Assembly: GCA_914767715.1 (NCBI GenBank)
Contig: OU612071.1
Location: 24,115,681-24,179,680 of the forward strand
Reading direction: 5' to 3'
Origin: Membranipora membranacea
Taxonomy: Eukaryota; Bryozoa; Gymnolaemata; Cheilostomatida; Membraniporidae
DNA length: 64,000 nt
Part shown: positions 26,801 through 38,256 of the stretch, one piece after another
Layout of the letters: each line of letters opens with the position of its first letter
Numbering within the stretch: the first letter of the stretch is position 1
Program-made: the position numbers and the translations under genes
Notes under the pieces: model-generated
Told to the model about the DNA's origin: nothing
What the model saw: only the letters and a program-made list of their open reading frames with translations
The model's database searches: none

Positions 26801-29800
26801 CATGCCCCATATATCTTTACCCAGCCAGAAACAATTATTGTTTGATTAACCTTGCCTGCTAAATAAACTACATTCATCATTGCTATTGTATTGTTTAGTA
26901 TAAAAAGCCTTTACAGTTCTAGTCAATATTATATAATTGGATTGACATTGTATTCCATGAGTTTGTATTTAGATGACCAGGCAAGATAGCTGCTACAATG
27001 ATTAGATATTGCTGTGCAAGGTAGGTAGCATCAAAGTCTATGCGCGGGAGGCTCAGGTTCAAATCCCTGCTGGGGCAAATCTTTAGTTTTCGTTTCATCA
27101 TGATGGAACTCAAAAGCATTCCATTCGAAATGTCCTCCTCACAATTTTTGTAAGCACAGAAAACTTTTAGTATTGAGTATGATCAGGGAGAATGGTATGA
27201 TGAGCCGACAAAATACTTATGTTCAACCAGGTTCAACTCTTCTGTGTCGTACCGTACTCTACGCTATACCTTGTGCAATCTGGGGAATGTAGGCAGCAAC
27301 TTCATAATTAGAATACATCAGCTAAATTATGCTAGCAGAATTATCACAAAACTTTGTTACTAATAAAAAAGTACAACATCGCTCACCAGTTGAGCGAGGA
27401 TCTACTTTGTATTAATAGCCCTACATTCCTAATTGGAGAGAAGTGATATGCGAAAATATATATATAAATATGCTAACTGATGCTAAAAAAACACATACTT
27501 GGTGTAATATCATGTAGTATTAGTACTGATTATTGGCATAGTCTTAATCTACGCTCCTTGGGATTTTTAAAATTGAATGGCTCTGAGCATGGATTTAGCT
27601 CTGAATGTTATGGTATGTGGGTAGAGAGAGGCAAAGGTAAATCTATTGTAAGCCTGGCATATATTCATTACCTGTCTACAAAGGAGCTCTTGATGTTATA
27701 ATCTGTCATTCTTAGCCATCCCAGTTATATGGTGTACAGGAAGCAATCGTGGCATTTTTCTCTCTCACTGTTGGATGGTAGTTCCCTAGCAGGTGTTGGC
27801 ACTAGTACAGATAGTATTTAAATGTTAGACTAGTGACAACACCGTTTACAGTAATACATTTTAAGCTGTCAGCTTGAGTGTCACAAGAAGGGAGGTTAGC
27901 CCTTAAAGTGGCTTGACCGGTATATGAGGCCCAGTCAACGTAAAGCGATCACCCAGCCATATCAAATTCAAATGGGGTTAGCAGCATTCAAATTCCTCCT
28001 GCTTTTTAGGAAATAAGATGAGCAGTAGTTAATCTTTTTTAATGGGAATCGTATGTGCTAAAGGAGAATTGTGTGGTACACTTGCCCAATAAAGTGTTAT
28101 TCCAAAAATCGCATCGGAAAGTGGTGAAAATACATAAAAATTCCCCAGTCCCAATGATTTCAAATCATCTGCTTTAAACTTTATGGGCTCTTATTGGTCA
28201 ATTTTGACATTCATGATTGATGTGTTAGAGGTTGCCTAGATACCGTTGTCAAAATTGAATTGGCCGTTGTAATAAAATCCTATAATCCCAGGTGTGATGA
28301 GCCAACATAACAATAGCTATATCAAATGCTGCTATTCAACTTTATTTATAGGTGTCTACAAATCACAATTTCTTATACAACACACTTGACCACTTGAGAG
28401 CGCAACGCGGACTGGCTGTTAGAGGCGGAGACCAAGGCCATTCTCCGCCTCTAATTACACTGATCAGCCAATGGTCTTGCCTGTCACTACACATGATTAA
28501 TCCCTGTGCACCCCTCATTGCTTAGTACTTTAACAGGCATAAGTACTTAATTATCTCAGTTATAGTTGTCAAAATATTTAATTGTCGAATTAATTGTCAC
28601 TGGTAGTTAATCCTTCACACACATTCCATTGCACTTGTAACAAGTCAGCGTAACACACTTGTAGAATTAGAGAGATAGGATGTCATCGTAACCTGACCTA
28701 ACTTCCTGTCTTTTGCTGCTGATAATGAATGCGATGAGTTTTTAATTTTGCGAATGTACATGTTTATAATGATGGTTGTTTGGGCGAAAGTACAATCATG
28801 ATCATTCTTTGACATAAGAGTGTCACAAGTGAGGGGGCGGGAAGTTATAACCTTTCAAGCAAAATACTAGATAATTGACCATTTTCCATTTGGATATTTT
28901 CATCAAATTATTTCACCAAACTCTGCTTCCAAGCTCATCATGGTACAGAGTAACTATGCCAAGAATAAGATTGCTTCGCAAAAAAATCTCTGGCGCCCTT
29001 ATTCTCCAGTATTTGCAACAATGTTTCATTGATTTTCCGCTGCTACTTGGTCAACTTCAAAAGCTGAGCCAGATACAACATACAGTGGTTGTATCTGGCT
29101 CAGCTCTTGATAAACTGCTGCTAGCTCATCATGATAATATGTGTGTTTACCCAAAGGGTTGTCCATTTTTGAATCTAGTGATACCTTTTAAGTTCTGTGA
29201 AGGTTGCCTATGAATGCCAATGTAAACAAGATTAACATTCTGACTTGCTAATCTTGATTATGACTTCATGGGTAAATAACTTGGATAACAACAATACATC
29301 CAATTATGCTTGAACACAGCTGCTTGTCTAAGATGTTGATGTCAAGTAAAAGGTAAACAATTGGCAAATAGACACTGTGAGAATCTTGTTCAATTCAATA
29401 AGCTAATCTCATTGAAAGTGATCAGGCAGATTTAACTGTACGTTGTAGCCATTGAATTCATGCATTGAAAAGTTTGGTGTGTTGAAAGTTCTTTCAACCT
29501 AAATGTTTATCAATGAATATCAAGATTTCACCAACCTACTCCAGATTAATACAATTTTCAACTAAAATGGTTTAATTTTTTTAACGATTGATTTCAAACC
29601 AATTGCATGTAATTGAGTAATGTGGCTAGTTCCATGTCGTCTACCAAATACATTTTCTAGAAGGTTCGACCATTACGACAGGATTTCCATAATGCATCTA
29701 TAGTCTGGAGTTCCAATCATTTCAACAAATTCCTACCAAATGATTACCCACACTGATATTTATTCTGTTATATGAGAGCGGTAGCTTAGACAGGCGGCTG

Positions 29801-31370
29801 GGTTGCCAGAATAGGGGATTGCAGGGCCATTACAGCAGTTAGGATTTAAATGATAAATGATTGCCTGGACAGCCTTGTAGCAGATAATCTTTCAAAGCTC
29901 TCAGCTTATTATTATCGCCTGCATTGATATCTTTAGAGTTTACAGTGACCACCAGACATTCTGTACAAACGAGTTTTATTGTGTCATTGAACTACAGGTC
30001 TGTTTGAGTTACCCAAACCACATACCCACATACCATAAAATTCAGAGCTTGTACTCCACGCCCAGAGCATCTTCAGCCAACAAACAGCTAATGAAAGCCA
30101 TCCCGCTAAAAGATCCCAATGAGCGTGGATTAACCCTTTGTGTGTCAACTATACAATTAGGTATTTAATCCCTCTGGTTAGCTATTTTTGTTGAAATTCC
30201 TAAAAATGATATGGGGTTATAAAAATTGATATATCTTGAAATATAGAGGGTGTAGAAGGAAAGTTTAAATATTAACTTCTTCTAAACAAGATTCCTGATC
30301 TATCTATAAAATTTTTGACCCTCCACAACAGAAATGATTGATGAGGTATTGAAACACACAAAAAAGTGTGCAAATAAGACTTATTTTGTATATATCTGAA
30401 CACAAATACTCTCACGTTGGTCTTACATGCCATAATTTGTACCACTGTCCACTGGACAGGAAATTTTGTATAGATGAGAAATAAAAAAATAACCAACTCT
30501 TTACGAGCAATGGTATTTATGTTTATAGCAAGGAGGGTTCAATATTAGCAAAGTTTATGCAAGCAGTGCCCTTGTACTGTAATCCTCTATCAATTGGCAA
30601 GCTTCTTTGTACTAATTTCTACAATTACTAAACTGCCTTGTTCTAACTACTAACCAGTATAGTAGTCTTGGACCTCATTAACCAAAAAATGTGTACTAGC
30701 AGCACCGATTCCCATCTAACTTCAACCCTCTATGAGCCATATGAAGCTCAACATGAACCTAGTGCTCAGGCTATTTGTCGAGTGATAAACCTTTTGACCA
30801 TGTTTTGGAAACGAATAGAAAGCTGTTTATTTTCAAAAATAAGTCGTACTCATCGTCCTCTTAAATATAAATGATATACATGTTCATCTACAGTAGGAAT
30901 ACCTGCATTGAACATAAGTTCACTGATACCTGAATAGGATGCAAAGCATTGGAATGAAAAATTATGAATAATTGCCGAGGTGAGAATAAAATATGTCAAC
31001 AAAAAAATTTCAATCGGAAGAAAAGACCGAAAAGTTTATATGTCATTCTTCGCATATGTTCACCCACAAAACATTGGCATTCACAATCCTCAACCCTAGA
31101 AGGTCTACTGCGACTGTCAACAGGATAATAAAATACCAGTAGGCACAAAAAATGAGTCAATTGATATATCAATACAAATGTGAACACTGAACAGCTTGAA
31201 ACTTTGATAAAATGAGAGCATGTGCCCATCCCCATCAATTATCATATGGGAAAGTTTATGTGGCACTACTTTTTGACCTATCGATTCAACAGTTTGCGGT
31301 GACAACATAGTGCTGCGCAGATATAAGAGTGTGACTTGTGTGACAGTTCACTATTGGAGGAGGCGCTTAC
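26801..31370. other. Non-coding interval with hairpins
   Basis: No gene recognised. Two clean hairpins stand out: 28,418-28,453 (13-bp arms TTAGAGGCGGAGA, 10-nt loop) and 29,062-29,105 (18-bp perfect arms). The open frame 28,875-29,213 spans the second hairpin but has no family resemblance. Confidence 0.45.
29062..29105. repeat. Perfect 18-bp-arm hairpin
   Basis: Arms AGCTGAGCCAGATACAAC (29,062-29,079) and its exact reverse complement (29,088-29,105) with an 8-nt loop. No terminator or known RNA gene context. Confidence 0.85.
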
Positions 31371-31967
31371 GGTTCTTATTTGGTGCTTCATGACTGGTGT
31401 GCGCTTCATACCACTGTGAGTCTTAATTATAGTCTGAAAAAAAGAAAAATTTATATCAATCACCGTGTCATAATTTCAGAGCGATTGTGGTTAAATCAGG
31501 GGGAGGGTGTCAACATGTCGCTGGCTAAAGTATCCTCGATTTGATATATTTGGCATATTCAATATTTACCGCAACCCATTACCAAAAAAAAACTATATAT
31601 AATACGCGTCTAAGTGATGTAGCAACAATCATGAATCAGATGATTACATTGTTTGACATGATAATTTTGCCGGTGACTCCCAAGATATTGATAGATAAAC
31701 ATTGGTGATCATTCAAGCCCATACATACTTGGGTGGGGTGGTATTTGTCTCTGGTGTCTTTGCAACTTCAGTTCCAAGTGTAACAAAGAGAGCATCAGCA
31801 GAGTGTGCTTTTTTGAAGCTGAAGTTATTGGTGGTGAGTGACAAGGTGTGAGAAATCTGCTGAGTATGATGCTTTGTCGTATGACTTCTGAGTTGCTGTC
31901 CCCATCCTAAGTTCACTCCTCCAAATAGAAACACTGTAAAAAATAATTTTGTATGTAGAAATGTCAT
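31371..31967 (-). CDS. Possible small secreted protein, first two exons
   Basis: Candidate gene on the minus strand. Exon 1 (31,967-31,725, 81 codons) starts with ATG and opens MTFLHTKLFFTVFLFGG, a typical hydrophobic signal-peptide core, followed by a polar, His/Thr-rich stretch. It ends at a GTATGG donor. A 291-bp intron ends in an excellent polypyrimidine tract and CAG (31,434-31,436). Exon 2 (31,433-31,371, 21 codons) is Lys/Arg-rich and ends at GTAAGC. Both junctions are phase 0. A further acceptor at about 31,316 would lead to a stop after a few codons, giving a product of roughly 110 residues. I recognise no family. Secretion is inferred only from the N-terminus; the gene could equally be a chance combination of signals. 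Confidence 0.3.
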
Positions 31968-32875
31968 GATGTGAAGTCAAAACAATGGGAGATTGTTGTA
32001 GAAAAAAAATTATGTGCAGAGTTTGGGACACCATATATTAGTGTATCTGTGAGAAACGACCTCCTGACAGCTATCTATTGTATGTCGTCTATAGAATATG
32101 ATCAAGCTATGACTGTCCACTAAACTCCGAATTGAGATGTATGTAGGCCTACGCGGTCACATCAAAACAGCAGTACCATTCTATCACAAAAAGAATGCAA
32201 AGCGAAAATATTTATAATATTTAAAAGCTCAGTGTCAGGCCCGAGGTGAAGCAACATTAGCAATTGCTCACTTCAATGGTGTGTTCAAAAGCTTCAGGTG
32301 AAGGCGTCATAGGTGTCATACAATAACCCCACTCCTCCCCTCCCTTCCCTTCTAACAGTGACACTGTTGAAGTTTAGAACAGAGTACACAATATGACGCA
32401 AAATTCATGACTCAGAATAATTCATTTTACCGACAACTGAATCAGTTGAGCGGGATAGTGTGATAGACAACGCCCCAAAGATGAATAATAGTACAGCCAT
32501 CTCCAATCTTAGACTAACAAAGATCAACAAATGTAGCCTACATATTTCTTAGCCATGTGTTGCACTAACAAAAACAGGGCCATTCACAGTTAACATCCCT
32601 AGAAGGCCTCCTGTTTTTTACAACAAGATGACATAACTAGTCATCTTTTTCCACATTCACAACACCAAGTCTTTAACTCCTTGATCACACCCATCTTCTA
32701 AAATGTGACCTTAGTTAGCTTCTAGACATTTGTTCAATGACTACAGTAAGCCATGATAGTGAGTAACATACCGTATAGGAGTTTGATTTAGCTAGAGTTT
32801 AATTTCTATCTGGACCTGGTACTAAATTTCACTAGTACTAAATTTCGCTAGTAGGCTTACTTGTGAAAATAAAAT

Positions 32876-32946
32876 AAAAATGTCCATGAACCGAGGGCAT
32901 AAATCTCCATCTGATTGCAAGACAGACACTTATACCACTACACCAC
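32876..32946 (-). repeat. tRNA-like sequence (SINE head)
   Basis: Minus-strand reading gives an A-box-like TGGTGTAGTGGTATAAG and a B-box-like CTCGGTTCATGG at tRNA spacing. Stem pairing looks poor, so it is probably a SINE fragment and not a functional tRNA gene. Confidence 0.35.
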
Positions 32947-32949
32947 GCT

Positions 32950-34689
32950 AGCTAGCATGCATAATTAAGGTGTATGCCTGTATAATTGTACATTGTTTAT
33001 TAAACTATGGTGAGTGAGTTTAATTTAAGATACACTAAATTTCGCAACCTAGGCAACAACGGGCGAAAAGCGAATCCTAAATGCCCGAAAACTAAACTCC
33101 TATAGGGTAGGCCTAAGGTAGTATAGTTTAAGTAATCAGCCAAAACTGCCAATGAAGAGTTCATCTCCAACTGACTGAGTGGTGACAAAGTGAATATCAA
33201 ATTCCAGCTAGCTAGTGCTATGTTGTCACTTCACTCTGACTGATCATATCCAACCAAGTACCCATTCCCTATCCACTAAAGATAAACAACCCATTTTGAC
33301 TCTGAGAGAGATCAAGCAGGAGTGGGGAAACTTTTCAATATGGAGTAGCGTTGGTTGGGTGGTTGGCCATCAATAATGTTAAGTTGGATGGATGAAGACA
33401 TAGTTCTTCTTTCGCTTTTTGATCCAGAACCATAACAAGTTCTGTGACAAATGCCTGCATTTCAAGTTCCTCCCATTTTACTAGTGACACCAGAAGCACA
33501 TCCAAATGCAGAATTGGATAAAACTAGGGATAATTACATGACATACACTGTGACATTGCATTGACTAGATTGGAAAGCAAGCAGTATGTGCTTGACACAT
33601 ACTTGACTTACTTCTCTACCTCCAGAAAAATGTTAATATAATTTGCATATATTTGGAGTTGCTCCCCCTCCAGCCATCCACACAAGACAGCATCGTTTTA
33701 TTTGGATTTTACTAGGATTGGACCAACAGGAAATGCAGGGGTGAAAATATTTTAATTGATATACAAGTAATATTATAATCATGTGGGAATGTGCCAACAG
33801 TATTTACAGCTATGTTTTTTAATTGTTATTCAGCAGACTGTTTGTACTGCAATGGTTGTCTGCACTTAATTTTTTGTAATAGAGGAGAACTCCGAAGGCA
33901 CCTGGGTGCCTTTCTCAAGAATTGGACGTGACAACCCTGTCACAACCATCCAATGAGTTCATCAACACTCATGTATCTTAAAAATTTGAATGTGAGGTCA
34001 CCCACTGGAAGTTAATGTTAAGTGACAAAGTTGAGTAAATGTTGGCTAGCCATAATTTTGTTACTTCCAGTCATCTTCTCGAAATGCAAATTTGTCCTAT
34101 TGAATTAACATTACTCCACTACAGTAGCCCCATCATGTAATTGGGGTCCAATGGTATTGAAGTAACTCACGGTTTAATCTCCTGACATTTTCTGACGGGA
34201 AGCCATGGTTTATTAGCTACTGAGTACCATCAAATCATCTTCTGATCTAAACCCACATATTATATATATATATATATATATATAAATACAGGTGTGAATA
34301 TTAAGACATTTATATATCACTATATATACAATAGAACGATAAACTTGATAATACATAATATTCAGGATAGTTGTCTAAAGATGATTTAAAGTAAATTACA
34401 CCTTTAGCGGCGGCGGGAGTCTGGATAAAGAAAAGAGAGCAAATGTTAGCTTGCTTTAAATTTAGCAATTTGTGAATTTTACCTGCTGCAAATACTTAAC
34501 TCCCTCAGGGTATACACAGTGTTACATTGACTGCCAGCAACTCACATTTCGGCACATATTATATAATATATTGACCACGGACCAAGTTTGTTTCTCCCTG
34601 AAACAGCTGAGGTCGGCTCAACGAATATGAATGGTTGAGGATGAATTTTTTTTCGCAATTCTTAGTTTTGGATTTTTTTACCAGATGAA
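32950..34689. other. Non-coding interval
   Basis: No gene recognised. An (AT)n microsatellite sits at about 34,258-34,283, shortly before the left end of the large transposon. Confidence 0.45.
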
Positions 34690-34761
34690 TTAATACCATA
34701 GACTTAATATACTACCTAGACAGGACAATGCTTATGCTTCACTGATCATAATGTGTCCCAC

Positions 34762-34765
34762 TTAA
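34762..34765. repeat. TTAA target duplication, left copy
   Basis: TTAA immediately left of the nested element; its partner is at 37,813-37,816. The unoccupied version, CCCACTTAAAGAC with a single TTAA, is preserved in the right-hand TIR of the large transposon (reverse strand, about 50,942-50,960), which proves the duplication. Confidence 0.9.
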
Positions 34766-35703
34766 ATAGCACGACATGACGTAATTAGTTTGTGCTGTGA
34801 GGCATAGTTTACTATATACCATTCAATGAAATAATGTGAAAAATCAAGGGACGCCGCGCATGATATCAGCTCTTGTCCGGCCCCTAATTATTTAAACACA
34901 GAGAAAATTTGTGAGTTTGTGTAAAAGACCGTTCCGCACGAGATGGTATAAAAATTGACTCCTTAGGCGAATCTAGAGCGAGAACAGACCTGATAAGTTA
35001 CAATCATTAGCCAATAAATACTGAAACAAATACAGCCATCTACCACTACTATTCAAATGCACAGAATACCCACAACACAGTATCACAAATATTTTGTTGG
35101 ATGAGCCAGATCAAAGCACCACCACCATCATCATCGATTTTTGCATAAATATTCCTAGTCATGACTGAGCACAACCTGCTCAGCTTGGATTCCTTGTTAC
35201 AAGTTTTTACTGCAATTTTTTTGTCGCTTCATGAGGAAGAATAGATCTGTGCTGGAAATTGAGTATGCCAACTCCAGGTATGTATGTATGTATCATGAAG
35301 CTAGGGTACGTGGCACATATATATATATATATATTAAGTCTATGGTCATCTCTCATCAATGAAATAATATAGTAAATCAAGGCACGCAGGGTATAATACC
35401 AGCCAAATTATATTAGATCTGTTTTAATTTATGAGATACAAATTATCAAAACAAATACAGCCCTGTACTGAAACAGAAGATGAAAGATACTATGTAAACA
35501 AAGTGGTTACTGGTTTTAATATTCATACTTCGTTGAGATTATTTATTTATATAACGTGAACCTGCGTCCTGCAGCCTGCTGTCTCATCTTCACAAGAAAG
35601 CCCAGCTGCAATTTTACTATCATCAGTTGCGAGATACAAGGCAAACATAGAAGTTCTGGATATAATACCCACGCCGCTCAGTCTATAGGAAAACTATTTT
35701 TAA

Positions 35704-35835
35704 ATGAGCCTACAGCCTGCTACCTCGTCTTCACAAGATGATAATCTGGCTGCCTCATCTTCACAAGATGATAATCTTGCTGCCTCATCTTCACAAGATG
35801 AAAATCCTGCTGCTACCACTTCACAAGATGATAAA
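35704..35835 (+). CDS. Ser/Gln/Asp-rich repeat exon in nested element
   Basis: It opens with an ATG and encodes 44 residues made of a 10-residue repeat, roughly AASSSQDDNL, three to four times, and ends at a GTAAGA donor (35,836). At DNA level the repeat is 30 bp, with CATCTTCACAAGATGATAAT as core. A related but out-of-frame sequence lies upstream at about 35,560-35,620. The phase does not fit neatly onto the THAP ORF downstream, so a spliced product is unproven. It may be a linker exon of the ancestral transposase or simply a coding minisatellite. Confidence 0.35.
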
Positions 35836-36322
35836 GTAAGAAACAGCCCAGTGGTGGCTCTCATGTATGCATTGTCATATTTCCGTCTTTATTGGATTGA
35901 ATTTTTTGGCATAATTTCTGCTTGTCCCATCCATCTAAGATCTAAATCAATTAAATATTGTCATATAATAATACCCACATCCTTCTATACATGCACATAA
36001 ATTTAAGGCTATAGACATAGTAAATAATAATCGATGGGTGTGATAAAATTTGAATGTAAGAAAAAAAAGGTGGAACGATAGTGATGGGGCGGGGGGGGGG
36101 GGGCTGGAGGGAAACTATTTGAGATGACAATTCTGATTTACTCCCGAAATATCTAACTCAGAACTGGCACAGCAGTCAAAAAGTGTGAGTAGACTTAATC
36201 GGTGATCTCGCAAATCTTTCTTGGCCATGCTGATGCTCCTATGAAATTGATTTGACAATTTCTGTTTATCATATCAAAAGCTGTAGTTTAATGATAATTA
36301 TTTGTATATGTTATCATTTGTG

Positions 36323-36643
36323 ATGCTTTTAAAAAAGTCATCTAGAAACTGGTGTGCTGCCTACGGCTGTGGAAATACCCCGGCAGGAAATCCTAATTTA
36401 AGCTTCCACGCCTTCCCCAGAAATAACGAGGAGAGACTAAAGGTATGGGTTTCGGCCGTTAAACGCAAATATGCTGTTCTATGTAGCGAACATTTGAAAC
36501 GAGATACATTTAGAAGGCCTCCTGGTGTGGGTGGGAGAGCTTTGCTCAAAAAGGATGCTATCCCAACAATTTTCCAATCCTTCCAACACTATCTACAAAC
36601 CCCTAAAAGTGAAGAGATATACGCTGGTCAGAATACACCATGA
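36323..36643 (+). CDS. THAP-domain protein in nested element (THAP only)
   Basis: About 106 residues. From the chosen ATG (36,323; two earlier in-frame ATGs exist from 36,302) the protein begins MLLKKSSRNWCAAYGCGN, a canonical THAP start. Ordered hallmarks: the C-x4-C pair in CAAYGC, FHAFPRN, a Trp in KVWVSAV, the C-x2-H of LCSEHL, and the closing AIPTIF box. This is a complete zinc-coordinating, site-specific DNA-binding domain. The frame stops about 20 residues after the box. No catalytic DDE region follows in any frame up to the right arm. In a THAP transposon the domain recognises subterminal sequence; here it could act as a free DNA-binding protein that competes at, or marks, element ends. 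Such a role is inference. Confidence 0.75.
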   Translation: MLLKKSSRNWCAAYGCGNTPAGNPNLSFHAFPRNNEERLKVWVSAVKRKYAVLCSEHLKRDTFRRPPGVGGRALLKKDAIPTIFQSFQHYLQTPKSEEIYAGQNTP

Positions 36644-36689
36644 AACAACCAAACTCGCAGCAAACACTGACAATAAGCGCTCCAAACTG

Positions 36690-37030
36690 AGCAGGCTTAT
36701 TGTGTTCAGTGACTCAGTCATATCTAATTTTCAGCGATCGCTGATAGTGATAGTGTCTCGTTTGGAAATTTTGCAGCAATCACCGATAGTGGTAGTTTTC
36801 TAGTCTTTGACCCATCCGCAAAATTCAGTATAATCCCACAGTATATATTTTTTTTGATAAGTAGGTGTAAGAAGTGGTTAGCTTACATTGCTCTACTAAT
36901 TTGATTAATTTTAACGTATACTGCAACCAGTCATATCTAACTTTGCAATGCTCGCTGATAGTGGTAGTATTTTTAATTTTTGTCGTGCCCACAACAGCAA
37001 TAGTGGTAGCCGTTAGCCTTGGTCGTGCCC
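36690..37030. repeat. Imperfect internal duplication in nested element
   Basis: AGTCATATCTAA(T/C)TTT followed by GCTGATAGTG(A/G)TAGT occurs at about 36,716 and about 36,930. Related GATAGTGGTAG and AATAGTGGTAG motifs lie between and after. These may be subterminal binding-site repeats; that is inference. Confidence 0.4.
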
Positions 37031-37812
37031 TCATAAATTAGTATAATCCCGCAGTAACAGCCCTCTGTTTTGTCATGTAGTGATAAAAGTGGTTAAGTAC
37101 AGGGCTGTATTTGTTTTGATAATTTTTATCTCATAAATTAAAACAGATCTAATATAATTTGGCTGGTATTATACCCTGCGTGTCTTGATTTACTATATTA
37201 TTTCATGGATGAGAGATTACCAAAGACTTTATATATATATATATATATATGTCACTTACCCTAGCTTCATCATACATACATATCTGGAGTTGGCATACTC
37301 AATTTACAGCACAGATCTATTCTTCCTCATGAAGCGACAATAAAATTTGCAGTAAAATCTTTTAACAAGGAATCCAAGCTGAGCAGGTTGTGCTCAGTCA
37401 TGACTAGGAATATTTATGCAAAAATCTATGATGATGGTGGTGGTGCTTTGATCTGGCTCATCCAACAAAATATTTGTGATACTGTGTTGTGGGTATTCTG
37501 TGCATTTAAATAGTAGTGGTAGAAGTGTTAAGAGTAGATGGCTGTATTTGTTTCAATATTTATTGGCTAATGATTGTAACTTATCAGGTCTGTTCTCGCT
37601 TTGGATTCGCCTAAGGAGTCAATTTTTTATACCATATCGTGCGGAAAGGTCTTTTACATAAACTCACAAATTTTCTCTGTGTTTAAATAATTAGGGGCCG
37701 GACAAGAGCTGATATCATGCGCGGCGTCCCTTGATTCTTCACATTATTTCATTCAATGGTATATAGTAAACTATGGCTCACAGCACAAACTAATTACGTC
37801 ATGTCGTGCTAT

Positions 37813-38050
37813 TTAAAGACTTAGTTTGAGGGTAGGTTAATTATGTTAGGATTATGTTTCTTGACTTGATATCCCATGTGAGCAAGATACAGCAGGTGTA
37901 AACACTGATTTACAAGAGTTGTCATCTCTGGAAAAAAGTGGGTGTAACCCCCTTGGAATTATGTAACATTTGCAACATGGCCGATCACGTCACGTGATCA
38001 TATTGTGATGACATACTACGAGGGAATTAGCGAGCAAAGTTTTTTTCCAG
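37813..38050. repeat. Inner part of the left TIR of the large transposon
   Basis: Starting with the right TTAA copy, this segment matches the reverse complement of about 50,830-50,960, including TTTGAGGGTAGGTTAATTA and CATGTGAGCAAGATACAGC. Similarity fades after about 115 bp. The rest, up to the ballast-gene start, is probable promoter and leader; no TATA box was singled out. Confidence 0.75.
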
Positions 38051-38256
38051 CATCTCAGGAGTAGCCAATCAAAGTGTGTGAATTATAGCTCTATTTCCTC
38101 ATTGATTGTAAACAAGATTGGTGAGGATGAGAATACCTCAACCCGCAATTTATTCACTGATCATTTGACATTAAAATTAAAAGTCATTCATCGACAAGAA
38201 TCCAACAAAACGAGTCACACATTCCATAGAACATTTAATTTACTCCTTGCTTTATT

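Larger units (their letters stand above)
34766..37812. mobile_element. Nested TTAA element with about 700-bp inverted repeats
   Basis: 3,047 bp. The ends are ATAGCACGACATGACGTAAT and its reverse complement. The inverted arms extend to about 35,475 on the left and back to about 37,100 on the right, with high identity and an internal (TA)n in each arm at about 35,318 and 37,223. TTAA is duplicated at both edges. TTAA targeting plus a THAP-domain ORF inside is the Kolobok pattern, but no DDE core was found, so this is a non-autonomous or eroded member. Its end sequence differs from that of the host transposon, so the two belong to different families or subfamilies. The central 1.6 kb holds a Ser-rich repeat exon and the THAP ORF. 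Confidence 0.85.

Noticed and set aside
34701-34710. Inner TTAA as the true left edge of the large transposon
   Set aside because: CATAGAC outside that TTAA is also shared by both ends, so the element extends further out to CCATAG/CTATGA.
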